Positions 1-12,083 of a stretch of 64,000 nt of DNA are shown here, piece by piece (positions within the stretch are counted from its first letter, which is position 1; each line of letters starts with the position of its first letter). Under the pieces are notes generated by a model. It ran no database searches, was not told the origin of the DNA, and saw only the letters and a program-made list of their open reading frames with translations. Source of the DNA: Pogona vitticeps (taxonomy: Eukaryota > Chordata > Lepidosauria > Squamata > Agamidae); NCBI RefSeq assembly GCF_051106095.1, contig NC_135786.1, forward strand, positions 16,142,501 through 16,206,500. Direction: 5' to 3'. A program made the position numbers and the translations under genes.

Positions 1-1984
1 ATCAAGGACAGTGCTTTTAACATATTCACTTTTAACCACTCCTATAACTGATCTTCATTAACACAAAAAAAGGCTGAAACATTTCAGTCCAAAGACTAAA
101 GTAGCCTTGGATGTTCAAGGAATGTTGGAACCAACACTAAAGCTTTTTTTTTTGCTGGTTGTTCCAACAGGACGTTAAGAGAGGCAACTGCCAAACGTGT
201 TGCCTGGGAGAGATCCTGGTGCTCAGTAAAGAGAAAAGGGCACCATGCTAGCCAAGACTGGTCGGTGTAACTGCGCCACTCTTTCCAGCCTGCATCTTCG
301 GTGTTTAAACCATCCACTGGAGCGGAATATGCTGACATTCTTGCTTACTGATGCTTGCAAGGGTGATATATATTAAATATCCCCCACCTTGCTGTCCTGA
401 CTCCACTGGTCTCCCAGTCCCTGTCTCTTGGCAACCGAAAAACAATTCATAATGTTCACTGTCACATGATTAACTGAAACTCTGATGGTTCCTACTAGGG
501 ACACTAATGCTACAGACATATAACACTGACTGCTTCCTGCAAAGCATATATAGAGGCAACCCCATTGCACAGCTTCTGCCCATACACCACCTTTCTGGCT
601 AAAGTGACCTGTACCCAAAGTTACCAAGAAAACTACAACACTGAGTGGGTTATAAAAGGTTCACCCAATTTAGTGTTTCGTTAATCAGGTACAAACAGCA
701 AACTATTTCTTGAAGGTCAAAAGCTAGACATGGAAGCCATATGCCGTCTGTCCTTGCATCTCAGGATTTAAGGTATACTGCATCAGTCAGTGGAAGCCCA
801 AGTAAGCCATCAGGGCCAATGATCACTGACAATTCAGACACCTGAATTTAAGTACATGCATGCACATACAATATCTACAGTAGGAAGGCCAATAGTCTCA
901 AGGCAGATGGAGTCACATATTGCCGAAACCTGATGGTGGCATAAGGCCAACCAAAGGCCACTTCTCTGACCCCAATAGAAATTGCTTTTTTGAGAGCAAA
1001 CCTTGGTCTTAACACTATGTCCCTCTGCATGAAACATGCTGTTTGGGCCCAATTAAAACTGCACCTTCACGGCAGACAGATGCATCATGCCTGGTAGAGG
1101 AATGCTGTCGAAAATAACATCCACTATGACCTCTCCGTTTTCAAGCTGTAATTTTTAGATACTGCTCAGCTCACCCTTATCACAGTGTGAGTAGCAATGT
1201 CACTGGTCACAAGGAGCATGAAGCAGCAGGGCAGCTATTCACATGACAAGAGGAATCCAGCCAAATCCAAGCAGTCAAGCGTTACATCCCAGGACGGCTG
1301 CTTTCTGTGTCACTCTCACTGAAGGTGGCACTTTCAGCTTTGACTCTCGTGAAAGCCAGCTCATTAAGCCCATTGTAACAAGTGATAATGATTTACACAG
1401 CATTATCGGTATGCATTTCACAACCGACAACAGGTCAAGTCTCCTCCCCCAAAACAGCACAAGAAAATTGGCACAGGGGAAAAACAGAAAAGAGGTGAAG
1501 CAAGGATACAGCCAGACCTGGATCTGCTGTTATTTATTCCAGTTGTTCTAGGAAAGACTTTTGTTACTGCTTGCCATGCCTCATTCCTTGAAAAGGCGGT
1601 TGCGGGGGGGGGGGGGCTACGAGCAATTACTTTCTTCCACTCATCACTCTAGCTTGTTGTTTTTCCACCAGTTCTTCCTTTTTTTTCTTAACTGTTCAAA
1701 AAAACAGTTAAAGAAAGGGGGGGACCAAACAGAATAGCCAAGAAGCACCTTCTGATTGCTAGTATGATAAGCCCCCCTGTCCAGAGACAGCCTCTGCCAC
1801 ATGGACAAAGGCATCCGTTCCCTGATAAAGCATCTCTAGATGTGTGGGACTTCAGGTCCTATCACCTCAGCTGTGCAGCCAGCAATTAGGAATGGTGGAT
1901 ATTGTAGTGTGACACATTTAGACGGTTTCAGGCTATGAGGAGGCTGAACTAGGACTTGAGACAGAGAGATTGCATCAAAGATTT

Positions 1985-2665
1985 CTTGCAAAGAGGAGAG
2001 GCATGGGATTTTTGGATTACAAATCCTACGATTCTCCATTTTAGGAGTTCCACCTGACAGATACCTAAATGTAGCTCACCTGGGAGAAAGGCCTAAGCTG
2101 GGAGACTTTGCAGCCTAGCTCTCTGTGTAGAAAGCAACCTCCCAGCGAGCAGTGGGGCAGCTTTTTTGAGCTAGGCCTAGCTAAATAAATAAAGCCTTCC
2201 AGCTTATGGGACGTGGTGGCGCTGCGGGCTAAACCGCAGAAGCCTGTGCTGCAGGGTCAGAAGACCAGCAGTCGTAAGATCGAATCCACGCGACGGAGTG
2301 AGCGCCTGTTGCTTGTCCCAGCTCCCGCCAACCTAGCGGTTTGAAAGCATGCAAATGCAAGTAGATAAATAGGGACCACTTCGGTGGGAAGGTAACAGCG
2401 TTCTGTGTCTAAGTCGCACTGGCCATGTGACCACAGAAAGATTGTCTTCGGACAAAACGCTGGCTCTATGGCTTGGAAACAGGGATGAGCACCGCCCCCT
2501 AGAGTCGAACACGACTGGACAAATTGTCAAGGGGAACCTTTACCTTTACCTTCCAGCATAGCCTCTTCTCCTAGGTGAGACACATTTAGGTATCCACCTG
2601 TCAGGTGGAATGCTCAGAATGGAGAATTATGAGATTTGTAGTCCAAAAAAAAAACCCCTCCAAAA
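1985..2665. mobile_element. Palindromic MITE split by a SINE
   Basis: 1985-2105 and 2556-2665 are imperfect reverse complements. The shared order on one arm is: attacaaatc(c), gattctccatt, ttccacctgacag, atacctaaatg, ctcacctgggag; the other arm carries it inverted. The SINE at 2206-2555 lies between the arms. I infer a palindromic non-autonomous DNA transposon that later received the SINE. Outer ends and target duplication could not be fixed by eye. Confidence 0.55.
2206..2555 (+). mobile_element. tRNA-derived SINE with ACCTTT tail
   Basis: The left end has a tRNA-like head: gtggcgctgcgggct (A-box-like) and, about 50 nt on, agatcgaatcc (B-box-like). The body ends with a tail of repeated acctttacctttacctt. 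The body and tail match, from memory, an abundant SINE type in squamate genomes; I do not assign a database name. It looks near full length. Confidence 0.75.
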
Positions 2666-2861
2666 CTCTATTCCTGCTAAGGGATAGCAAAGAAACAAGT
2701 GCAACGTTGCTTGACACCAAAAGGCCTTCAGATAAGTAGTATTGAATGGGAGAATGGATGGAACTAGGCAGGTCTGCAGCTCAAGAAGCAGTGGCAGAGT
2801 GGGGAGATCAGTCTAACTATTGTGCAATTCTACCTATTTGTCTCTTGCTGAAATCATATGA

Positions 2862-3030
2862 AGTGGTTGGATAGCTCAGTACGTCTGGCATTTGGATGCA
2901 CAGATTGGGAGTTTGATTCCCCCACTCTGCATTTTAGAAGAGCCAGCCTGTGTAGAGCTTAGACTGCCTAGTTTGGAAAGGCTTGAGTGGAAGATCTGTC
3001 CTGGCTTATTGAAATGCCATACAATTAAAA
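2862..3030 (+). mobile_element. Sauria-type tRNA-derived SINE fragment
   Basis: The head reads ggttggatagctcagtacg with a B-box-like ggagtttgattccc further on, followed by gagccagcctgtgtagagct. The same order occurs at 32148 (plus) and 41187 (minus). These are features of the squamate Sauria SINE. The BovB-like 3' end is not recognisable here. Confidence 0.65.
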
Positions 3031-3228
3031 TGGGAGATTTATCCCTCTCCTTCCTGCCTTGAATTCTTCAGCACTGATGCACACCACTTCAACCCATGTG
3101 TAATGCTGCTTTCCTCACTTTTTGTATTTCCTGCCTCCAGCACTGATGACACCACAGCAGCTTACATCACTGGGCAGGAGTTCGCCCCTGGGGTCTAAAA
3201 GAAGCCAAAAATTACTCCTAGGGATGTG

Positions 3229-3553
3229 CATTTCAGATTGTCCTTTCAGGGAGTCCCAACTGGAGTACCCAAACCATACGGACACCTAAATGATGCTCTT
3301 TTGGAGAGAAGGCACAACTGGCAGGCTTCATGCCTTGGAGAGGCTTAACTTTCGGTTAGAAAAAAGTCACCCTGGTGGTGGATGGGAAGCTTTCTATTCA
3401 AATAGGAAGTCAAACCTATCCAATTCATGAAGCCCGCTAGTCTAGCCAAGTGAGCAAAATCTGGGCATCTAAATTTGGATCCTGCAGGTTAGACTCCTGT
3501 AAGGAGAATTTTGGGATCTTTAGTCCCCAAAAAATCCAAAGTGCACATCCCTA
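3229..3553. mobile_element. hAT-like MITE, TIR tagggatgtgca
   Basis: The left end tagggatgtgcatttcag and the right end aaagtgcacatcccta are inverted repeats. Flanking 8-bp sequences attactcc (3221-3228) and atcactcc (3554-3561) agree at seven of eight positions, as expected for a hAT target duplication. There is no coding capacity. Confidence 0.7.
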
Positions 3554-4088
3554 ATCACTCCTCTCTTTCTACTCAGAAATGGGTCCACTTCTCCCCCCAA
3601 AAAAATTGAGTAGGAAGAAAAACTGTGATGGCATTATTCCCTGTTGGGCTAAGTCTTCTGTAGGTGTTTATGAAAATTAAACATTGATCTCACTTTCGTG
3701 GGAAAGTCCCATCACAGGTTAGCCAGCACGCTTTCAAAACATGGGGTTCGAAAACCTAAGACACAGTTTCCGCCACCCATTCGCATAAATCCATTTCAGA
3801 TTTTTTTTTCCCTTCCTTCCCTTCAGCAACTCTCCTTCAAGAACATGATCAGGTTCTCATCTCTCCCTCCCTCTGTTGAAAAGAGATGGGAGAGAAGAAG
3901 GATAATCCAATTGTCAATGGGCTGGAGAACCGAGAAAGGACTTGAAATTGTTCTCTGCCTTCCCGGATCTGGTTAATTTGAAAAGTAAATCTGCCATATT
4001 CTTAGGAAAAAGAGAACCCGCTCTGTTGAAAATGAATAAGCACTGAAAGGACTAGATTTTCAGGGGGAGGAGGCGAGGCTGGGACTTT

Positions 4089-4165
4089 ATGTATTTATTT
4101 TGTTTATTTATTTGATTTATACCCCACCCATCTGGCCTATAAGGCCACTCTAGGCGGCTTGCCTA
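4089..4165 (-). mobile_element. LINE 3'-tail fragment (L2/CR1 type)
   Basis: Reading the minus strand gives a gcctagagtggcc-like stretch, then gatgggtggggtataaat and an (aaat)n-rich tail. The same ggcggcatataaat plus (aaat)n ending closes the long LINE at 38200-41158. Confidence 0.6.
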
Positions 4166-6413
4166 GAGGGAGGGAAGCCTGGTGTGGAAGAATAAGAAAG
4201 ACTCCTTAGGAGAAACAGCTGTGCAAGTGGAGCAAGGAGGCAAGTGATGATAATCAGAGGGAATCTAAAAACTCAGTGCCTATCCACACAATTCACCAAC
4301 CACATCACCAGTGTATATTTCAAGGAAGGAAAAGGAGGGAAGGAAGTGGAAAAGGGAAAAAATGTTTTGCAGCTCCATTCAGGACTCTCCCCCAAAAGGG
4401 TAGTCCAATTTTTTTCCCCAACAGCCTAATTTAGCTCCTACTATGAAATGCCCTGCCCTCAGTGCTGTTGCTTGCAAGGATCATAAACTCCTGGTCAGTG
4501 GGTTTGTTGCAGCCTGTTTATTTGATGGGAAAAAAGTTTTGGTGTATTGCCTCTCCTCTCACTAGGCAACCCCCTTCTGCAACCTATTGTTATCAAACCA
4601 ATCTATCACTACTTTGTCAGCTATGAACCTTAGCCCAGTTGAAGTGGAAGCAAGCTCATTTATGTCCTATAGTATATACCACCTAGTCCACATTGCAGAG
4701 TTCAGCTAATAGCGATTCAGAACTAATTTCAACGACTAAAAGCTTTCATTTATTTTCTTTAAGATAAATAGTATGTACTTCTCTTTCTGAATTATCCTTC
4801 GTGTTAAAAACTGTGCTCCAATTTATCCTACAAGTGTACACGCAGGCTGCTTGCATGGAACTGTGGAGTTAATAACTTCAAGAACGAAGACATTCTTTTG
4901 CCATTATAAAAACCCTGTGCCCACAGCCACAAAATGTGACACACTGAAATCCACAAGATCCTTATTAATGTTTTCTACAACAACCTCCCACAACATACCA
5001 ACCCCTCAAAGGAAAATAAAACGTTCAGAACTTGGTGCTCTTCCCCCCCCCCAGAGGTTTTAAGAACAAAGACTGCATATTTAGGAACACACATCAGTTT
5101 AGTGCATCCCAAAAGAGCTGACAATTTGTGAAAAAACCAACAACGCACACAGCAGTCTTGTGACAATGCCGTCTTGCCTGCTAGCAAAACTTTTGGAAGC
5201 ATCAACACAATATGGTTGTGTAACCCACAAGAGGAACGCTACAAGGGACTGAAAAGAAAGAAAGCCTTTGTATGGAAACAGGGTGGGGAAAAAACATTAA
5301 ATATTAATTTTTCCTGCCCCCCCCCAAAAAAAGAGAGCTGGTGCACTGTCTCTTAAAACCAGCGGCCCTCCAACACTTATTTTTCAAAGAGGGAACCTAC
5401 TTTTCTAAAGTTCTTTACGAATAGCCACCCACAAGCAAAACGTTCTCCTCTCCAAACCCCCCAAAAATACTGTTTAAGGAAAAGGGAATTGGATCAATCA
5501 TTAAAGAGTTAAATGGAGGTAGTATGACAGTCCCTATTGTTGTCTCTCAGCACACTTGTCTTTTCCAACGCAGCTGACAGATCCTATTAGGGGCATAAAA
5601 AAGAGGATGCTTTGGACTGGGGAGGGATGGAATATGCTATTGAAAACTGGAGACAATGGCTCACTTCTGCAGACTCGTTCAAGCCCCGCAGAACATCTGT
5701 CCAGAATCAATTCTTGACCTAATGTTTCTTTCATTGAATATTAAACTTTGTATCCATATGCAATTCATTCTCTGGGCCAGAATTGTTATTTGGAGCACAA
5801 AAGCAGAGGGGAACAACAGAGAGCAAAGGCCTCCCCTCGTAGGCCCCCATTTAAACAAGAGCTGAGAGAGCAAATCAAAAACACAAAGCCACCCCAAAGC
5901 AAAAGTAGAGGGGCGGAAGGGGGGGGAGACCTCACCAGCAACCATTTTAAGAGGCCCGTCCATGGTGCACATTGTACTGGCATTCTTGGACATCAAAAAC
6001 CCTGCAATGCTATGCTCCTGCATGGCCCTCACCCACGGCAATGCACCTTTTACAAAGCATCCATGAGGAACAGAAGCTCAGAGTGATCAGTATTAAGGAA
6101 TGACGTCAACATTTCTGAACTGTATGAAAGCAGAGCTTGGAAAAAGTTCTGGGGTTTGATGACATTTCTCAGAACCTTCCCCTTGTCCAGCAAGGGCTGT
6201 ATGTGTGCAAATTCTTTGCAGCTGTATGAATGATTGTGATCCTTCCCTGTATGGACCTGGTACTCTCATGCAGAAGGAGCCCACAGTCTTGTATGTCTTC
6301 TCTAAAAATCCTATCATGTGAAGACACGTATCATGTGAACTCAATGGTCCAGGAAGGAAGACTGGGTGAGGGTACAGAAGGCGGATGTGCTCAAAGCAAG
6401 AGCACTTAAAAGG

Positions 6414-8765
6414 GTTGTTGTTGTTTAGTCATTAAGTCATGTCTGACTCTTTGTGACCTCATGGACCAGAGCACGCCAGGCCCTCCTATCGTCTACTGCC
6501 TCCTGGAGTTGGGTCAAGGTACCTTCGATGACACTGTCCAACCATCTCATCCTCCGTCGTCCCCTTCTCCTTTTTCCTTCACACTTTCCCAACCTCAGGG
6601 TATTTTCCAGGGAGTCTTCTGTTCTCATGAGATGGCCAAAGTATTAGAGCCTCAGGATCTGTCCTTCCAGTGAGCACTCAGGGTTGATTTCCTTCAGAAC
6701 GGATAGGTTTGATCTCCTTGCAATCCAGAGGACTCTCAAGAGCCTCCTCCAGCACCACAATTCAAAAGCGGTCAGCCTTCTTTATGGTCCAGCTCTCACT
6801 TCCATAGACCACTACTGGAAAAACCATCTCTTTGACTATGTGGACCTTTGTCGGCAAGGCGAGGTCTCTGCTTTTTAAGATGCTATCAACGTTTGTCATC
6901 GCTTTCCTCCCAAGAAGCAGGGGTCTTTAAATTTTGTGGCTGTTGTCTCCATCTGCAGTGATCATGGACCAAGAAGGTAAAATCCATCATTGCCTCCATA
7001 TCTTCCCCTTCGATTTGCCACGAGATGATGGGACCAGTGGCCATGATCTTAGTTTTTTTGATGTTAAGCTTCAGACCATTTTTTGTACTCTACTCTTTCA
7101 CCCTCATTAAGAGGTTCTTTAATTCCTCCTCAATTTCTGCCATCAGAGTGGTATCATCTTCATATCTGAGGTTGTTGATATTTCTTCCGGCAATCTTAAT
7201 TCCAGCTTGGGATTCATCCAGTCCAGCCTTTCACATGATCTGTCCTGCAAATAAGCTAAATAAGCCGGTGGACAATACACACCCTTGTCGTACTCCTTTC
7301 CCAATTTTGAACTAATCAGTTGTTCCATATCCAGTTCTAACTGTTGCTTCCTGTCCCACATATAGATTTCTCAGAAGATAGATAAGGTGATCAGGCCCTC
7401 CCATTAAGAACTTGCCATAGTTTGTTGTGGTTGACACAGTCAAAGGCTTTTGTGTAGTCGATGAAACAGAAGGAGATGTTTTTCTGGAACTCTCTGACTT
7501 TCTCCATCAGCGCATGTTAGCAATTTGGCCTCTAGTTCTGCTGCCCCTTCAAACTCCAGTTTGTACTTCTGGGAGTTCTCAGTCCACATACTGCTGAAGC
7601 CTACTTTGTAGGATTTTGAGCATAACCTTGCTAGCGTGTGAAATGAGTGCAATTGTACAGTAGTTGGAGCATTCTTTGGCACTGCCCTTCTTTGGGATTG
7701 GGATGTAGACTGAACTTTTCCAATCCTCTGGCTACTGCTGAGTTTTCCAAACTTGCTGGCATATTGAGTGTAGCACCTTAACAACATCATATTTTAAGAT
7801 TTTAAATAGTTCTACTGGAATGCCATCACCTCAACTGGCCTTTTTGTTAACCATGCTTTCTAAGGCCCACTTGACTTCACTCTTCAGGATGTCTGGCTCA
7901 AGGTCAGGAACGACACTATCTGGGTTGTCCGGGACATCCAGATCTTTCTGGTATAATTCCTCTGTGTATTCTTGCCACCGCTTCTGCTTCTGTAAGGTCT
8001 CTAACATTTTTGTCCTTTATCATGTCCATCTTTGCACAAAATGTTCCTTTAATATCTCCAATTTTCTTGAACAGATGTTTTTCCCCTTTCTATTATTTTC
8101 CTCTATATCTTTGAACTGTTCATTTAAGACCCTCTTGTCTCTCCTTGCTATTCTTTGGAAGTCAGCATTCATTTTTCTGTAACTTTCCCTATCTCCCTTG
8201 CATTTTGTTTCCCTTCTCTTCTCTGATATTTGTAAGGCCTCGCTGGATAGCCACTTTGCTTTCTTGCATTTCCTTTTCTTCGGGATAGTTTTTGTTGCTG
8301 CCTCCTGTACAATGTTACGAGCCTCCATCCATAGTTCTTCAGGCATTCTGTCCACCAAATCGAGTTCCTTAAATTTGTTCTTCACTTCCACTGTGTATTC
8401 ATAAGGGATTTGGTTTAGATTATACATGAGAAACCCGGTGGATTTTCCTACTTTCTCCAGTTTAAGCTTGAGTTTTGCTATAAGAAGCTGATGATCAGAG
8501 CCACCATCAGCTCCAGCTCTTGTTTTTGCTGATTGTATAGAGCTTCTCCATCTTTGGCTGCAGAGAACATAATCAAACTGATTTTGGTATTGCCCATCTG
8601 GTGATGTCCATTTGTAGAAGTGCCTCTTGTGTTGTTGGAAAAGAGTGTTTGTGTAACAAAACTCTATTAGCCTTTGCCCTGCTTCGTTTTGAACTCCAAA
8701 GCAAAACTTACCTGTTATTCCTCTTATCTATTGACTCCCTACTTTAGCATTCCAATCCCCTGTTT
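6414..8765 (-). mobile_element. RTE/BovB LINE, 5'-truncated and decayed
   Basis: Read on the minus strand from about 8765: an endonuclease piece (FGVQNEAGQRLIEFC, then QYQNQFDYVLCSQRWRS), a basic linker open at 8427-8020 (NADFQRIARRDKRVLNEQF), reverse-transcriptase pieces (about 7790-7020, e.g. FIDYTKAFDCVNHNKL and YEDDTTLMAE-like) and the BovB 3' end (CEGKRRRGRRRMRWLDSVIE, 6560-6500). It ends in actaaacaacaacaac at the left. Several frame changes and stops break the ORF. It lies antisense to nothing: it is in the same direction as RBM38, inside intron 3. Confidence 0.9.
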
Positions 8766-8834
8766 GAAGAGGTAGCACATGGTAAGTGGAAGGGAGGATT
8801 AAATACTTGGCTGAACCTTACTGAGTCCCTTCTG

Positions 8835-8915
8835 TTTATAGTATTTATACTGTCCTCTACAGCTACAGAAGCTCTCAGTGGGGCTTGTACATCAATAATA
8901 CTAATAAAAGTGTAG
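8835..8915 (-). mobile_element. Possible LINE 3'-tail fragment
   Basis: The stretch tatttatactgtcctctacagctac through gctctcagtggggcttgtacatcaataat resembles, in reverse, the tail form seen at other L2-like ends in this window. It is short and weakly supported. Confidence 0.3.
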
Positions 8916-9384
8916 CTGTATTATAGTGTTATGTCATAAGCATATAATTTTTTTTTATTAAGATCATAAAACACAAGCTTTTTACTACAGTAATTTTCTC
9001 ACAAAAATTAACAGAAGGCAAGGCAATCCCCAACCTCTGCCACACAAGCTAAAAAGGCTCAACAGAAAAGGAAATAAAGAGGAAGAAGAAAATGGAGAAA
9101 ACTCACCCACGGAGGCAGGGCGTGGAAGGATCATATCTGAAATTTGACATATGCAGACAGATACGAAGCCACAATAAATTGAAAGAGGCAAGAGGAATCC
9201 ATGCATAATATTTTCAAAGATTTTACCCAAAACAGAAAGTGAGAACCAGGAAGTCTTGCTGTGGGTAAGGTATGCTCCAATAACTAAGGCAGTTATTTCA
9301 CTTCCCCATGATGATTTATTAATTTCACTTTTAACTAGCTGCTAATGAAATAAGAAACCAAACAAACAACCAAATCCCACTTAC

Positions 9385-9439
9385 CCGTAAGGCCTCTGGA
9401 TGAGAGCTGGATGCAACTGCTGAACCCCTAAGGTAAAAC
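9385..9439 (-). CDS. RBM38: RBM38 coding exon 3 (internal)
   Basis: A 55-nt exon bounded by a tctccag acceptor on its right and a gtaagtg donor on its left, read on the minus strand. It continues the codon left open by exon 2 and encodes GFTLGVQQLHPALIQRPY plus two bases of the next codon. This matches the post-RRM linker of RBM38/RBM24 proteins (human RBM38 GFAIGVQQLHPTLIQRTY). The exon ends in phase 2. The remaining C-terminal exon, which in the family holds a Tyr/Ala/Pro-rich tail ending in DRMQ, was searched for by eye between 1 and 9384 and not seen, so intron 3 appears longer than 9.3 kb. Confidence 0.9.
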
Positions 9440-9504
9440 CTGGAGAGGGGAAAATAAAATTCAATAAGAGAAAGGTTAGATTAGTCCATGGGGTATTCTA
9501 TATA

Positions 9505-9765
9505 CAGTGGGGTCTTGACTTGAGAACTTAATCCGTATTGGAAGGCGGTTCTCAAGTCAAAAATTCTGTAAGTCGAGTCTCCATTGACCTACAGTGCATT
9601 GAAAACTGATTAATCCCGTAACAGGCCGTTTTTGTTCCATTTTGGTTTTTTTCTGGTCTGTAAGTCAAATCTCAGTCTGCAAGTCAAACCTAAATTTTGC
9701 GGCCAGAGAAGTCTGTAACTCAAAAAGTCTGTAAGTCAAGCCGTCTGTAAGTCAAGGGTCCACTG
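9505..9765 (+). mobile_element. TA-flanked MITE, family A (copy 1)
   Basis: 261 bp from cagtggggtcttgacttgag to gtaagtcaagggtccactg, flanked by TA on both sides. The ends are inverted repeats, as in Tc1/mariner/pogo-type non-autonomous elements. It is almost the same as the copies at 14858-15115 and 15152-15412. No ORF. Confidence 0.8.
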
Positions 9766-9972
9766 TATTGGTAATCACAACCCAAGCAGAGACCTCCTCA
9801 TGCAGAGGAAGCCACATTCAATTCAATGACATTTATAGTTTTGCTTTGTGGAGCTTTTAAACTCTCTCATTTTTTTCCCTTTCACACTATATTTCCTAAA
9901 TTATATTTCAACTTTTTCCTATTGTCTGTTGCATATATTACACTGCTGTCAGTCTCCCACCTCCATCTAAAG

Positions 9973-10152
9973 CAGGGGTCTCCAAAGTACAGCCCGCGGG
10001 CCACATCCGGCTGGCCTTGCCTTTTTATCCAGTGCTGGCGTGCTTACGGGCGGGAGTGCATGCATGCGGGAGCGTGCACCCGTTCCTTCAGCTCTCAAAA
10101 ATGTGGAAAATATATTATGTGGCCCTCACGGTGAAAGGTTTGGAGACCCCCA
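9973..10152. mobile_element. hAT MITE, family 'GGGGTCTCCAAA' (copy 1)
   Basis: It starts caggggtctccaaagtacag and ends aaaggtttggagaccccca. An 8-bp target duplication atctaaag occurs at 9965-9972 and 10153-10160. Inside are ggccacatccggctggcc and tctcaaaaatgtgga blocks that recur at 46872 and, inverted, at 47367. Confidence 0.8.
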
Positions 10153-10160
10153 ATCTAAAG

Positions 10161-10296
10161 CGATGGTTTCCAACTTTGGGGTGCCAGATGTTCTTGAATT
10201 AAAACTCCCAGAATCCTTCACTACTAGTTGCACTAGCCTGAATTTCTGGGATTTGTAGTCCAACAACGTTGGAGGACGCAAGGCTGGGAAGCATTG
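10161..10296. mobile_element. Palindromic hAT-like MITE abutting the previous one
   Basis: The arms gatggtttccaactttgg...aaaactcccagaatcc and ttctgggatttgtagtcc...aggctgggaagcattg are imperfect inverted repeats. The left flank is atctaaag and the right flank atccaagg (10297-10304), six of eight matching, consistent with an older 8-bp duplication. Confidence 0.6.
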
Positions 10297-10563
10297 ATCC
10301 AAGGGGTATGTGCATGTGTGTGAGAAAAACAGAGACGTTTCAGATCAAAGCAAATTGCAACTCTTTTAGCAAGAACTAATTGTTTTATCAAATCTGTGTA
10401 TGAGTTCAGAACAACCAGCCTAACCTTTGGAAAAACTTCCATGTCATTTTTCCTTTTGCATGTTTTTTTCTGCCCCAGTTCAACGTATTTTTCCCCACTG
10501 TGATTGTTCAAAAATGCAAGCGAACACAAAGACACTCCCTGTCCAAGAGAATGTGTCTATTCA

Positions 10564-11409
10564 GGTTGGATAAAAATTAATGATTTTTTTAAAAAAAATT
10601 AAATTGCAATCTAAACGATTTAAAATTTAAAATATATTTTATTTAAATCATCAAAAATATTTAAATCATTTTGTTCAAAAATCTGATTCATTTTGCTTTA
10701 AATCAAACCCACTTTAATTTTTTCTCTTTTAATAAAAAAACCTAAAATCCTCAGACTATACCATCAAATGGGGGTTTTACCATTTATAAGCTCAGCTTAT
10801 AAAATCAATGGTTTTTTAAAAATTAAAAATCAGTTTTTAAAATTTAAATCACATTTCTTTTAATGAAATGCTTCTGGAGGAGAAATCTATCTAATACAGT
10901 TTTATATTTAAGATACATTATAGTTGAGAGGTTATTCAGCATGAAACAGAGCTTAGTTATACAGCATGAAGCTGTATATTCATGCAATATTTACATTTTT
11001 GTAAACTAATTCAATTAATCCAAGTTATCCAAGCTGAGATAACATGCATTTTTTCATAGTAAAAATGGTATAAAATGTTCAGGAAAAGACCTTAATCCCA
11101 TTGTTGTTCTATGCACGAACAATGAACACATTGATATTTAAGCAAATACAAAAATATGTATGCTGTGTAGTTACTCTTTTCGCTAAATAAAACAATTTAA
11201 GTAGTTCTCCAAATACGAGTAATTAACTTACTAACCTAGAATCTGTTGTGATGGAGCTGTTTTACGAATCTGACAGGTTATTATTCTAAATATGAAATCT
11301 TCGTCTAGTTGCAAATATTAAAGATTACATCTCAGCAAGAATGAGTCTTTACATTTTAAAATCATGATTTTAAAGTCAGGTCTTACTGACTTAAATCAAA
11401 TCTACCCTG
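10564..11409. mobile_element. AT-rich DNA-transposon-like repeat (old)
   Basis: The left end caggttggataaaaattaat and the right end gacttaaatcaaatctaccctg look like decayed inverted repeats; in between, blocks of aaattaaatc/gatttaaat recur. A target duplication is not visible. Classification is tentative. Confidence 0.4.
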
Positions 11410-11813
11410 AACATCTGCCACTATTCCTTCTGGCTGGAAGGTTCTGGGAACGGTAATTTTAAAAAGGGAACTTTTCAAAGTTACCATCAGCAACCTGTAG
11501 CTAGTTGATGTAACACTCCAGTCTGCTTCTGATATTGATGTACAGTAGCTGGTGCAGACCGATGATCTTGCCAGCTGCCATCCAACTGTGGCTGGCCCAT
11601 AAGCACTCAAGCTTTACACACTTGGCTGCCTGGAACTATACCTTACACGGCTACAGGCCTGCTGCCGCCTTTCCCCACCTCTCCCCCTCCATTATTTCCC
11701 AAGAGATTGCCAATGGCTTTCACACCCCCATCATCTTGGCAGGAGAACTGCACAAAATCAGCTTAACATGCAGTTTATTTGGGCAACAGAATGAGCTTCC
11801 TAGGGCGCAGAAT

Positions 11814-11818
11814 ACACA

Positions 11819-11854
<36 letters not shown>

Positions 11855-11870
11855 CAGAGAGAGAGAGCCC
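11814..11870. repeat. Compound (CA)n-(GA)n microsatellite
   Basis: About ten CA units followed by GA-rich units; located about 90 nt downstream of the RBM38 exon 2 donor on the transcribed strand. Confidence 0.9.
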
Positions 11871-11959
11871 TGTCCCATTCAAATGTAGAGAAACCATGAA
11901 CTCGTTTAAGCAAGGCTAAGCAAAATGGGGAGATAGAAAGCCAGAGATGTTTGTCTCAC

Positions 11960-12083
11960 CAGTCTGAATACTCCTTGGTTTTGCTCCCAGATATGCTAGG
12001 TTGACATTTGCTTTCCGGCCATCAATGATGGGATTGGGATCTTTGCATGCCCTCTCAGCCGCAGCTCTGTCTGCCATCGTCAC
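11960..12083 (-). CDS. RBM38: RBM38 coding exon 2 (second half of the RRM)
   Basis: A 124-nt exon with acceptor ctctccag and donor gtgaga. It encodes [38 protein letters not shown] and IQT plus one base. The first three residues complete the RNP1 motif begun in exon 1, and the rest is the C-terminal half of the RNA-recognition motif, nearly residue for residue that of vertebrate RBM38 and RBM24. The tail AKPRSIQTG resembles human RBM38 (AKPRSLQTG) rather than RBM24 (AKPRIMQPG), which together with the RAE1 neighbour supports RBM38. The family binds AU/U-rich elements in mRNAs such as p21 and controls stability, translation and splicing. Confidence 0.95.

Larger units (their letters stand above)
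1..9384 (-). other. RBM38: RBM38 intron 3 (partial; runs off the left edge)
   Basis: No protein-coding exon was recognised. The stretch holds the SINEs, MITEs and BovB LINE listed separately. 1-1980, 3560-4080, 4170-6410 and 8920-9384 show no feature I can name beyond short homopolymers (a G tract near 1604) and chance frames. The intron call follows from exon 3 at its right edge and the absence of the terminal exon. Confidence 0.7.
9440..11959 (-). other. RBM38: RBM38 intron 2
   Basis: Spliced out between exons 2 and 3. It contains MITEs at 9505, 9973, 10161 and an AT-rich repeat at 10564-11409. 11410-11800 shows nothing I recognise; a compound CA/GA microsatellite follows. Confidence 0.85.

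Noticed and set aside
2863-2940. Possible tRNA gene
   Set aside because: A- and B-box-like sequences are present, but no acceptor stem closes and related copies at 32148 and 41187 show that it is a SINE head.
5679-6086. Frames of 112 and 120 codons on opposite strands
   Set aside because: Mutually overlapping, no motif, in an intron; chance frames.
1-9384. Terminal RBM38 coding exon inside the window
   Set aside because: No minus-strand stretch encoding the expected Tyr/Ala/Pro-rich tail or the DRMQ end was found.
11388-11409. CRISPR-like or satellite array in the AT-rich repeat 10564-11409
   Set aside because: The recurring blocks are unequal, AT-rich and not regularly spaced; a DNA-transposon remnant fits better.
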